Shown here: positions 35,312 through 44,226 of the stretch, one piece after another
Numbering within the stretch: the stretch's first letter is position 1
How the letters are laid out: each line of letters starts with the position of its first letter
Origin: Roseiarcus sp963794655
Lineage (GTDB): Bacteria; Pseudomonadota; Alphaproteobacteria; Rhizobiales; Beijerinckiaceae
Assembly (NCBI GenBank): GCA_963794655.1
Contig: CAWCEV010000003.1
Span: 186,001 to 250,000 of the forward strand
Length of the DNA stretch: 64,000 bases
Direction of reading: 5' to 3'
Program-made: the position numbers and the translations under genes
Notes under the pieces: generated by a model
What the model was told of the DNA's origin: nothing
Database searches by the model: none
What the model saw: the letters and a program-made list of their open reading frames with translations, nothing else

Positions 35312-37641
35312 AAGCGTCCTCGCGTGCGAAAAATCGGCGCGCGGCCACGGCGAGGAGGCCGTAGAGCGCGGTCAGTACCCACAAACTCGCCCAATCGCGC
35401 CAAACATCGTGGAGGCTCGCGCCCATCTGGTTGAGGCGCACGAGTCCGTCGATCGCCGATGTGCTGGGAAAGATGCGGCTTGCGGCGCGGATAGCGTCGG
35501 GAATGGCCTCGACCGGCCACGAGACGCCGACCTGGAAAAAGAGTGGAAGGCTGACCGCGATGAATAGAATCACCGCCGTCTCGCGGCGTTTGAACCAGAG
35601 GCTCACAAATTGAGCGAGAAAACTTACCGACAGGACGAAAGGTATCGCCATGAGCAGCAGTTCGATCGGCCGGCCAAGTGTTGAGAAGCCGTAGACGCGC
35701 GGCAGAATGATCAAATAGAGCGCGAGGCCGGGCGCCGCGAGGCAGAGATGCGCCAGTGCTTGGCCGAGGATAGCGCGCGCGCCGACGCGACGCCGCCGGC
35801 CCGCGCTACCGCCCTGCTCGAATGCGACGCCTCCAACGGTTGCAACGCCGAGGAACAGGGTCTGTTGCAGGATGAGGATGAAGGCGGCGGGAACGACGTA
35901 GCTTGCGTATCCGCCCGTCGGGTTGAACAGCGGCTCGGACACGAGCTCGACGGGCGAGCCCCGAGTCAACGCAGCATGCGCGAGGCTGCCGTCGGTTCGC
36001 GCTCCGCGCTCGGCGAGGTCCGCGCTGACGGTTCCGGTCGCTTCGGTGATTCCCTGCAGCATGCGGCTGAAGAGGAGAAAATAGGCCGAAATCGACATAA
36101 GCGGCGACGCGGGCCCGATTGCCTTTGAGGACCTCCTTTTCTGTATCCTTCGGAATATCGACGATCCCGAACACCTCGCGTCGCGCCAAGGCTGCGTGGG
36201 CGTCGGCGAGGTTATCCGCGCGGACGGCGACCGTGATCGCTTCATCGGCGTTCAAAGTCTGCACGAGATCGCGGCTGACCTCGGTGCGGTCCTGGTCGAC
36301 GGCGGCGATTGGGATTCCTCGTAGGAGCTGTCCGAGATAGGGCTGAGGATAGAGCAGGCCGTAGATGATCGGGGCGAGGACGATCAGGCCGAAGACGCCG
36401 CGGTCGTTGAGGATGCCTCGAATCTCGGCCGCCATCGCGCCTCCTACGCCGGCGACGGCGAACGCAGGCTCGGCGGGCTCCGGCTCCGCAGCGGGCGAGG
36501 GCGCCGCGGCGATCGCTCCGAGCCTCAACCAGCCGAGCCCGAAGAGCGCAATCGCAAGTCCGCCAAGGACTATGAATGGCGGGATCGAGCTCGACGGCGG
36601 CAATCCGCGCACCGCCTGGTCAAACAGGATCTCGATGTACCAACGCAACGGCAGAAGGGAGCCCCAGAAGCGCGCGAAGCCGTTCATCGCGAGAACCGGA
36701 AACCCGACGCCGGCAAAGCCAAACGCCGGATTGCAAATGATCGCGGTCACGCTCATGCCGAGCGCGAGATTGCGCGTGAGAAGCTGGAATAGCCCGCCGA
36801 GCGAAAGATAAGCGATGACGAGCAGGCAGGCCGCCGCCCCCATCAACACCGAGTCGCCGCGAAAGGGAACGTTGAAGAGGCCGTGGACGATGCCGGCGTC
36901 AGCGACCATCATCAGAATAAAAATCGCAAACAGCGGCGCAAACTTGCCGAGAAGCGCGGTAAGCGGACTGCCGCCGGCGGCCTTGAGCCAGGCGCGCAGG
37001 CTGCGGCGCGAAAATTCGGACCCGACCGCATAGCCGGCGGAGATCGCGACGACGACGTGAAGAACGGTCGGCAAGATGGCGCGGAGCAGGAACTGGGCGT
37101 AGTTCTGCGCCGGGTTGGTAAGCACATATTGCTCGACAACCAGCGACCCCGGCGTGAACGGCCCGCCGGCCTCAGGCGGTCGCGGCAGCGTCGCGGTCGC
37201 TGCGGCGATCGCGTTGGAGATCGCGGATGAAGCGCTGTTGCCGGGGGTGAAATACTGCCGGTTGTAGAGCGCAACGATCTTCGGGCGCCGCGCCGCGACA
37301 AGGTCGCGCTCGAAATTCTCGGGGATGTAGATCGCAGCGATCGCATCGCCCGAGCGGATGGCGTGCATGGCGCTCGTCATGTCGCCGGAACGCTCTGCGA
37401 CGCTGATCCCCGGCGCCGAGGCGACGGCCTGAACATAGGTGAGCGACGTCGGAGAGCGATCGGCGTCGACGACGGTCACCTTGAGATTGCGGATCACGGC
37501 ATTGCTGAAGATGAGGGCCAGAACCGCGAAGGCGAAGACCGGGACCCCGATCGCAAGGAACAGCGCTAGGCGGTCGCGGCGCATCCACCGCCATTCGCGG
37601 GCGGCGACTAGAAGGAACCCCGGTCGCGGCGGCGCCTTCAT
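35301..37641 (-). CDS. Tandem ABC-2 permease fusion, frame disrupted by one extra base
   Basis: Two minus frames join into one ~779-residue protein. Each half has the ABC-2 layout: N-terminal helix, a large extracytoplasmic domain (VTVVDADRSPTSLTYVQAV in half 1, IPIAAVDQDRTEVSRDLVQTL in half 2), then about five helices. The frame break is at the AAA of 36089-36091; removing one base gives AAYVDSAYFLLFSRM, a sensible join. The tandem fusion resembles DUF3533/YhhJ-like exporter permeases. No ATPase gene is adjacent. It overlaps the HlyD gene on each side, so a three-gene HlyD/permease/HlyD operon is certain. Confidence 0.82.
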
Positions 37642-38747
37642 CGGCCGCCGTCCGGCCAGACCGCGTAGACGCTCATTCCGGGCCTGAGCTCAGGGATGGG
37701 CTCGACCGGGTAGGCGCGAATCTCGAAGGTGCGCAGGTCGAAGTCGCCGGTCGCACGGGTGGCGCGCCAGCCGGCATATTCGCCCTTCGCGGCGATAACC
37801 TTGACCGCCGCGGTGATCACCCGGTCGCCGAGCGCCGGGACGCGCATCTGGAACTGGTCGCCCACCTTCAGTTTCTTGACGAGGTCTTCGCGCAAATCGA
37901 AGCGCAGCCATACGTCGTTCAGATCGACGAGCGACAGAAGAGGCACACCCGGAGAAACATATTCGCCGATCTCGGCCCCGATCTGATAGACCTGCGCGGC
38001 AATCGGCGCCTTGACCGTGAGTTCATCGACTTGCGCCTTCGTCGTGTCGATCACGGCTTGGGCCTGAACCACATTTGCGCGGGCAATGCCGCGTTCCTCC
38101 TTGGTCGGGCCGGCGATGGCTTCCTGTTCGGCGAGCTTCGCCTGATCGAGCCCATGTTCCGCCACGCGCAGTTGGTCGGTCGCTTCGTCGAGTTTCTGGA
38201 CGGGCGAGAAACCGGGCGCGGTCAGCGCCTTCAGGCGATCGTAGGTTTGCTGAGCGAGGGTCAGGTTGGCGGAGGCGTTCTCGACCGCGGCCTTGCGCTG
38301 GTCGATGGTTTCGGCGCGAGTGCCGGCTAGGATGTTCGCAAGCTGAGCGGAGGCGACAGCCAGCCCCGCTTCAGCCTCGTTGAGCTTGGTCAGGAGCTCC
38401 GGATTGTCAATTCTGTACAGCAATTGACCCGCGGTGACATTATCCCCGCGTTGAACCGGACGCTCGCCGACCCGGCCATCGACGCGCGCTGCGATGTCGA
38501 CGCGGGTCGCGTCCGCCTCGCCCTGGATGATCAGGGGCTGCGGCTGCACGAGGTACCAGAGCGACAGGCCAACGATCGCCGCCACGATGAGCCCGACGAC
38601 GAGGGCAGGCCCACGCGCGACCTTCGGCGTTCGCGGAAGGCTCGGTCCGGGCGAGGGCGGCGCGGCGGGCTCGCTCAACTCCCGCCCTGCGCCCGCGCCA
38701 TTGACTGCAGGAGTCTTCGTCCGCGTCTCTTGACCCTCAGAATCCAT
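37638..38747 (-). CDS. HlyD-family periplasmic adaptor, first gene of exporter operon
   Basis: 369 residues from ATG 38747 (MDSEGQETRTK); the frame extends 22 codons further up but without a ribosome site. A Pro-rich cytoplasmic N-terminus precedes one membrane anchor (ALVVGLIVAAIVGLSLWYLV, about residues 47-66). The lipoyl halves (IAARVDGRVGERPVQRGDNV; VKAPIAAQVYQIGAEIGEYVSPG) flank a coiled coil. It is about 40 residues longer than the second adaptor at 34310 and clearly a paralogue: both contain TKEERxIAxAxV. Confidence 0.88.
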   Translation of the reverse strand: MDSEGQETRTKTPAVNGAGAGRELSEPAAPPSPGPSLPRTPKVARGPALVVGLIVAAIVGLSLWYLVQPQPLIIQGEADATRVDIAARVDGRVGERPVQRGDNVTAGQLLYRIDNPELLTKLNEAEAGLAVASAQLANILAGTRAETIDQRKAAVENASANLTLAQQTYDRLKALTAPGFSPVQKLDEATDQLRVAEHGLDQAKLAEQEAIAGPTKEERGIARANVVQAQAVIDTTKAQVDELTVKAPIAAQVYQIGAEIGEYVSPGVPLLSLVDLNDVWLRFDLREDLVKKLKVGDQFQMRVPALGDRVITAAVKVIAAKGEYAGWRATRATGDFDLRTFEIRAYPVEPIPELRPGMSVYAVWPDGGR

Positions 38748-38873
38748 TCGATTCACAATCCACAGTCGAGCTGTCTGGTTTTGGCTGATGCGCGGCCAAA
38801 AGGGGAGGCCCACACGGCAAAAGTGATTGCGGGAAAACAGAACTCAGGCTATGGTCTCGCCATGGTTATCCGG

Positions 38874-39036
38874 CCTTTTCGCATGCCGAGCCCCGCGGGT
38901 TGCTGTCGAGAACTCTTTCGACGTCGGCAAAGCGCGGGGCAGGGTGGTGGTATCAATCGCCACATCTTGTGTCTTGCGACTTCTGCGAAGTCCGGTTTGC
39001 GCGACCGCGCGCGACGCCCATATCGTGCGCGTATGG
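38874..39036 (+). repeat. ~165-bp dispersed repeat, copy A (left boundary of accessory region)
   Basis: The core GTGGTGGTATCAATCGC then C/T-ACATCTTGTG (38944-38970) recurs inverted at 44058-44226. Similarity continues with gaps through TCCGGTTTGCGCGACC and GTGCGCGTA to the right, and more weakly through CCTTTTC and GGGTTG to the left. A 17-mer CGTCGGCAAAGCGCGGG lies at 38922-38938 and, in the same orientation, at 44166-44182 outside copy B. The repeat ends directly at the 3' end of the SLATT-like gene. Confidence 0.7.
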
Positions 39037-39037
39037 A

Positions 39038-39718
39038 TCAGCCGCCGCCGTCCTGATTGCCCTTTTTCATTGTTGTTTGCGGGCGCGCCGAGCCGCCCAC
39101 GCGTCGTATGGCGGGTTCCTCGGTCTCGGACAAGATGTTTTCCCCTTTCAGGTATCCATCGAGAACATCATTTGGCGTGCAAGTTTGGTCGGAGTTGTAC
39201 CTTATGATTTGCGCGTTAATTACCGACCACGCCCGACGATAGCGATCCGCTCTTTTGCCAGGCGTGAGAAATGTGAGTAGACCTGTAAAGACGGCGACCA
39301 GCCATGCTAAGAAGCTAATTCCGCCTTCGTTGAATCCGACCCACGTTGGATGCGATGCAACCAAAGTTGACGACAGTAAGGCCCCGACACCGATGATGTA
39401 GTGTGTAGTTGTCCAACGTCTATAGTAATCTCTCCACTCATCTTTGATTTTAACTTGATCTGCTATTGCTTGTTTTCGCCGAGCTGTCTTTTGTACGCTT
39501 ATCCTATATTCTTCCGCTTTATCCAACATCTTATCGGCTTGAACAAAATCCCCGTCCAATCCACGCGCAATCCCTTCGCCAATTTGTCTCCGAAACTTGA
39601 TGGTTCTTTCCTCGTCCGATCGGTCCCACTCTGCTGACTCAATTTCGGTCGCTCTGTTGAGAATAGCGTTCAGTTGGACGCGCTCCTGCTCAAGCGCCCG
39701 CGCACAATCGACGTGCAT
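39038..39718 (-). CDS. SLATT-like two-transmembrane protein (DUF4231-type)
   Basis: About 226 residues from ATG 39718; the true start could be further in. Residues about 35-95 form a charged helical region (DEERTIKFRRQIGEGIARGLDG, ADKMLDKAEEYRISVQKTARRKQ). EWRDYYRRWTTTHYIIGVGAL begins helix 1 and ISFLAWLVAVFTGLLTFLTPG is helix 2, followed by KRADRYRRAWSVINAQIIRY. This charged-helix/2TM/R-Y-R-x-A pattern is that of SLATT domains, proposed membrane effectors of nucleotide-signal defence systems. No nucleotidyltransferase or sensor partner is adjacent. Base composition (AT-rich) differs strongly from neighbours, indicating transfer. Family call is moderate. Confidence 0.55.
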   Translation of the reverse strand: MHVDCARALEQERVQLNAILNRATEIESAEWDRSDEERTIKFRRQIGEGIARGLDGDFVQADKMLDKAEEYRISVQKTARRKQAIADQVKIKDEWRDYYRRWTTTHYIIGVGALLSSTLVASHPTWVGFNEGGISFLAWLVAVFTGLLTFLTPGKRADRYRRAWSVINAQIIRYNSDQTCTPNDVLDGYLKGENILSETEEPAIRRVGGSARPQTTMKKGNQDGGG

Positions 39719-39967
39719 ATTCCCGGGCTCAAACGACGGCTGAACGCGCTCCGGCCCGAGCTCTATTACGGGACCGAGGACCGCCCAGCGCGCCGCTGTT
39801 TCGAATTGGCTGAGACACTGCCGGCGAAGAACCCAACGCCCAACGGATATTTCACGCCCAGCAAGCCGGCGCGGCCGAAATGGCTCGAAACCAGCGAAAT
39901 CGCGTTCTCCAATGAATTCGCGGCGGAAGAGGATATGGAGACCGGGCAGATCATCGAGGCGATGTAG
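39674..39967 (+). pseudogene. C-terminal coding fragment, family unknown
   Basis: A plus-strand frame ending at TAG 39967 shows strong host-like third-position GC and a protein-like sequence (IPGLKRRLNALRPELYYGTE, PKWLETSEIAFSNEFAAEED, METGQIIEAM). It has no credible start: upstream it runs into the antisense SLATT gene. I read it as the 3' remnant of a host gene cut when the AT-rich segment arrived. I do not recognise the family. Confidence 0.35.
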
Positions 39968-40186
39968 GCGCGCCCGTGTGAAGTGCGTAGGCGCTTTTCC
40001 CTTGCCTGCGTGAGGCGCGCAATGCGGCCATCGTCGACAGTAAATACGGCAATTATGTGATGTTGTCTTGGTCGATCGTCCATTTTGCAAAGAAAATATC
40101 ACCAGAGACTGCCGACATGCGCAGATATATATGGTTATAATGTGCACGGTATATTTACTTATAGCGTAATTTTGGTACGTCTATAC

Positions 40187-40740
40187 GCCGCGACAAAATA
40201 TTTAATATGATTGTTATGATAGCGTAGCGTTTTTATCGGCTACGCATAGGCGTAATTTCCGGCAATTAATTTTTATCTGCGTCCAGCGTGCGATTTATTT
40301 ATTTATACGGCTATCATATCCGGCCGTTTCGGAGCGTGCATCGTGCTGACATTGGCGTGACTGCAACTATCGGAGATAGGCGCTTTTTAACTTGCACTCC
40401 GCTCGCCTGCTTATTTTTAACGCGGATATATTTTCCCGCCATTTCCCGCGCGCATAGCGATGGCGTGCGTGGCATCGGCAATCATCGGAGATTGGGTTTC
40501 TAAATGCGCCCCACGCGCCGCTGAATTTTATCGCGGAAATTTAACTTCCCGCGGTTTCCGAGCGTGGCATTGTATTCCGCTGACGTCATCACAGTTATCT
40601 GAAATAGGTTTTTAGTTGCAGCTTACGCGCCGCTTATTTTTAACGCAGATGCTATTTTCCCGTCGTTTTGAGCGCGACACCGCAATTTCCTGGCCATATG
40701 TCTTCCCGCGTCCGCCTGTCGTCCGGGGCGGGAACGGCGG
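40187..40740 (+). repeat. AT-rich degenerate ~112-bp tandem array
   Basis: Units begin with the pattern GC-x-GCTTATTTTTAACGC-G/A-GAT. The clearest unit boundaries are 40405, 40517 and 40629, exactly 112 bp apart; a more diverged unit starts near 40290 and a very degraded one near 40187. Shared blocks within units include ATTTTCCCG-C, GAGCG-GGCAT, ATC-GAGAT-GG and TTACGCGCC. The array occupies most of the 870-bp gap between the SLATT/fragment genes and the transposase and contains no credible gene. Confidence 0.65.
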
Positions 40741-41863
40741 GAGTGCCTCAAACAGCGGTCATTCGCCAGCACCGCGGCGAACGGGTAAATTCGACCCTTT
40801 TGCGACGTTCGCCCTGACGCCACCACCGTCGGCTACGATGTCACCAACGCACATTTGGCGAGCACTCGACAAAGCCCGAGGCCGCAATAGCGATACGAGA
40901 CGGGTGAGGCTTCCAGTGTATCACGACGTTGCTCAGTGGACGATGGTCCGCCGAAAGGTGCTCGAGGAAGGCGTCTCTCGCCGCCAACTTGCCAGGCAGA
41001 CTGGTCTGAGCAGGAACACCATCAGAAAAATGCTTCTGCACGAGCTTCCGCAGCCCTACAAGCCGCGAACGCCTAAACACCCGGCCTTGCGGCAGCACAC
41101 GGCAACGCTCGATGCCATTGCGACTTCGAGCGTATTTACAATCGTACCCCATCAAGTATCTATAAGTGAAATCTATCGGTATTTGAAGCGGCAGGAAAAT
41201 TATTCTGCCAGTTACGGTGCCGTCCGCGATTACCTGAAGTATCGATCTTGTGCGAGCCAAGCTCCAAACAAGATTTTTTGGGAGCATCTTTACGAAGAAA
41301 TCATCTCCACTTCAAAGAAAGACGCGATTAATACCCTCCGGTCGCTTTCCTTTAATGGCTCGCCATTGATTTCCTCGGCCGGCCTCCAACGTTTTGGGCG
41401 GGTTGCCGCGCGCTTGCGTGAGCATCGGGTGCTCTTTTCGCGACATGCGCAAACGCGACAAGACGTGGACTGGTTAAACCGAGTCTTGCGAACCGGCACC
41501 CCTCCGGTCGAGCTGCGAGGCAAGTATCGCGACCCCGGCGACTTCGACGAGTTGATCGCCAGAACGCACGTTGGTTCGAAGCCCGTTCGTAAGAGGGCCG
41601 TGGCTATTCTCGCTCACCTGCGCGGCATCAGCGACCATACGATCGCGACCACCTTGGGGATGTCGCGTCTTACGATTCGACGCTGCCGTCGCATTTACGA
41701 GTCCGGCGGCGTGAAGGAGCTGTTCACACGGAAAGCCACACGCCGGCTCAAGATCAATGACGAAGGACTCAAGGCTTCTATATTCGCGCTTCTGCACGAG
41801 CCTCCCGCCGATCACGGCATAAACCGCACGACTTGGACCATGGCCGACATCCGCGCGGTCCTA

Positions 41864-43009
41864 GTGGATCGAACCTGACAGTTGAATCCCGGATGGGATT
41901 CCCTCTGGGATTTCGGCGTGCGAGTTTGCGTGATGCGCGCAGGAAAATCCCTTTCGGTTTCGTCTGCCGATATTTGTCGGCTCAAAGCCCTGGTTCGTGA
42001 CCGCAACGCGCCGCAGAAGCAGGTCTGGCGGGCCGAGATCGTGCTGCTTACGGCCGATGGTGTCGGCACGAACGAGATCATGCGGCGAACCGGCAAGTCC
42101 AAGACCTGCGTATGGCGCTGGCAAGAACGCTTTATCGAGGCGGGGTTCGACGGGTTGCTCCGCGACAAGACGCGTCCCTCGCGCATCCCACCGCTGAGCG
42201 CCGGGGCCGCCGAGCGCGTCGTCGCGCTGACACTTGGCGAACCGCCTGGCGAGACGACCCACTGGACCGGCTTGTTGATGGCGAAGGCGGCGGGGCTCAG
42301 CGTCAGCTCGGTTCAACGTATCTGGCGCAAGCACGGCCTCCAGCCGCACCGGATGCGCCAGTTCAAGCTGTCCAACGATCCGCGCTTCGTCGACAAATTG
42401 CGCGACGTCGTCGGGCTCTATGTCGATCCGCCCGCGCACGCCATCGTCCTGTCGGTCGACGAGAAGAGCCAGATTCAGGCGCTGGACCGCACCCAGCCCG
42501 GACTGCCGCTGAAGAAGGGCCGCGCCGGAACGATGACACACGACTACGAGCGGCACGGAACGACGACGCTGTTCGCCGCGATGAACGTCCTCGACGGCAC
42601 GGTGATCGGCCGCAACATGCAGCGCCATCGCCATCAGGAGTTCATCCGCTTCCTCAATATCGTCGAAAGACAGGTTCCTGCGGGGAAGACGATCCACGCC
42701 ATCATCGACAACTACGCCGCCCACAAGCATCCCAATGTCCGCCGATGGCTCGAACGCAATCCGCGATGGACATTCCACTTCACGCCGACGTCCGCTTCCT
42801 GGCTCAACGCGGTCGAGGGCTTCTTCGCCACTCTCACAAAGCGCAGGCTCAAGCGAGGCGTCTTCCGGTCCGTCACCGATCTGCAAGCCGCGATCAACCG
42901 CTTCCTCGAAGAGCACAATCAGCAGTCCAGGCCCTTCACATGGACCGCAGACCCGGACAAAATCATCGCCGCCGTCAGGCGCGGGCATCAAGTGTTAGAT
43001 TCGATCCAC
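41864..43009 (+). mobile_element. IS630-family insertion sequence, complete, 1146 bp, TA target duplication
   Basis: Terminal inverted repeats start GTGGATCGAA on the left (41864) and, reverse-complemented, GTGGATCGAA on the right (ending 43009); 23 of the outer 29 bases match. TA occurs at 41862-41863 and at 43010-43011, the duplication expected for IS630/Tc1. The element lies within another transposase gene and carries one transposase. Ends and frame are intact, so it may still be mobile. Confidence 0.93.
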
Positions 43010-43012
43010 TAG
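41933..43012 (+). CDS. IS630-family transposase
   Basis: About 359 residues from ATG 41933 (a TTG at 41882 would add 17). The N-terminal HTH_23/Homeodomain-like region (APQKQVWRAEIVLLTADGVGTNEIMRRTG, in parts) is followed by the DDE_3 catalytic core: VLSVDEKSQIQALDR, IHAIIDNYAAHKHPNV and FTPTSASWLNAVEGFFATLTKR give D, D and E. The stop codon TAG at 43010-43012 consists of the duplicated target TA plus the first host base, so the gene ends exactly at the IS border. Confidence 0.93.
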   Translation: MRAGKSLSVSSADICRLKALVRDRNAPQKQVWRAEIVLLTADGVGTNEIMRRTGKSKTCVWRWQERFIEAGFDGLLRDKTRPSRIPPLSAGAAERVVALTLGEPPGETTHWTGLLMAKAAGLSVSSVQRIWRKHGLQPHRMRQFKLSNDPRFVDKLRDVVGLYVDPPAHAIVLSVDEKSQIQALDRTQPGLPLKKGRAGTMTHDYERHGTTTLFAAMNVLDGTVIGRNMQRHRHQEFIRFLNIVERQVPAGKTIHAIIDNYAAHKHPNVRRWLERNPRWTFHFTPTSASWLNAVEGFFATLTKRRLKRGVFRSVTDLQAAINRFLEEHNQQSRPFTWTADPDKIIAAVRRGHQVLDSIH

Positions 43013-43788
43013 CGAAACAGGGGCGCCCTGCATGCGCTGGTGTCGTCAGGGCGATCACCAAGGCCGCCGGATACAAATGGCGCAAAGCGCGGCGCGTGCT
43101 TACGTCGAACGATCCTCAATACGCCGAAAAGCTCGCCCACATCCGTTTGATCCTATCGGGACTCGGGCCCGATGAAGCTTTTTTCTCTATCGATGAGTTT
43201 GGTCCGTTCGCAGTCAAAGCAAAGCCAGGGCGCGTTCTCGCGGCACCCGCGGAGGAACCGCAGGTAGCGCAATGGCAGAAGTCCAAGGGATGCCTGATTA
43301 TCACGGCGGCTCTTGAACTTTCGGGGAATCAGGTCACCCACTTTTACAGCACCAAGAAGAACACGACAGAGATGATCCGAATGATGGACTTGCTCCTTGA
43401 TCGCTACCGTGACCGGCGAAGGCTTTACCTGTCGTGGGACGCGGCGTCATGGCACATTTCGAAGCGCCTGTCCGAGCGGATCGAGGAAAACAATAGGGCT
43501 GCAACGGAGTCCGGCGGCCCAATTGTAGATACCGCGCCGTTGCCGGCTCGGGCGCAGTTCCTAAATGTCATTGAGTCGGTCTTTAGTGGGATGGCGCGGG
43601 CAATCATCCACAACAGCGACTACCAGAGCGTCACCGAAACCAAGGCGGCAATCGATCGCTACTTCGATGAACGCAATCGCTATTTTCGTGAACACCCGCG
43701 CCGCGCTGGCAACAAGATCTGGGGCAAAGAGCGGGTTGCGGCTGAGTTCGCCGCGGGAAACAATTGCAAAGATCCACGATACCAGTGA

Positions 43789-44057
43789 ACGTCTCGAGCC
43801 CGATGTCCCACACCATCTGGAAGTTACTACCACTCGAGACCGACCGCTCCTCCGCCCGAACCAGACATTCGGTCTATTTCGGCTTCCCGCCCAACTGCGA
43901 CGTCCACGGCCACCGCCTGCTAGCCGCTTTCATGTCGACGGTCCGTCGGTGGGAAGCGCACACAGATTTTGACCACTACGTTTGCCTACACACTGTCATA
44001 TTCGCGCGTCGTGGCCACCGTCGGAATCCAACCAATCAGGATGGCTGCGGGCAAAGC
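43789..44057. other. Gap between split transposase and repeat copy B
   Basis: About 270 bp with no gene I can support. Open frames here are short, overlap in all directions and show no family similarity. The region should include the right end of the older transposon, but no inverted repeat to a left end near 40.8 kb could be identified by eye. Confidence 0.35.
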
Positions 44058-44226
44058 CTACGCGCACGGTATGTAAATCACACGCGACCGCGCGGACCGG
44101 ACTCGGCAGCGCCGTGAAATCGGCGGGCACAAGATGTAGCGATTGATACCACCACACTGCCCCCCCGTCGGCAAAGCGCGGGAATAATTGTCTCGCGGTT
44201 CAACCCCGCGCAACCTACTGAAAAGG
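44058..44226 (-). repeat. ~165-bp dispersed repeat, copy B (right boundary of accessory region)
   Basis: Reverse complement of the repeat at 38874-39036: the core at about 44129-44157 reads CACAAGATGTAGCGATTGAT then ACCACCAC. It ends at GAAAAGG (44220-44226), directly next to the stop codon of the DUF763 gene. The 17-mer CGTCGGCAAAGCGCGGG occurs at 44166-44182. Confidence 0.7.

Larger units (their letters stand above)
40838..43788 (+). pseudogene. Large two-HTH IS630-superfamily transposase gene, interrupted by IS630-family insertion
   Basis: Two segments, 40838-41863 and 43012-43788, form one ~600-residue protein when the 41864-43009 insert and one TA are removed: IRAVL joins AKQGRPACAGVV in frame. 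Domains: an IstA-like HTH (VYHDVAQWTMVRRKVLEEGVSRRQLARQTGLSRNTIRKML, in parts), a ~170-residue middle, an IS630-type HTH (ISDHTIATTLGMSRLTIRRC) with DHGINRTTWTMADIRAVL, and a DDE catalytic domain with FFSIDEFGP, LYLSWDAASWH and AQFLNVIESVFSG. All catalytic acids remain, so it was functional before the insertion. Its own element ends were not found. Confidence 0.85.

Noticed and set aside
39766..40147. N-terminal extension of the SLATT-like protein up to 40147
   Set aside because: Composition and sequence change abruptly and the plus-strand fragment at 39674-39967 has better coding bias there.
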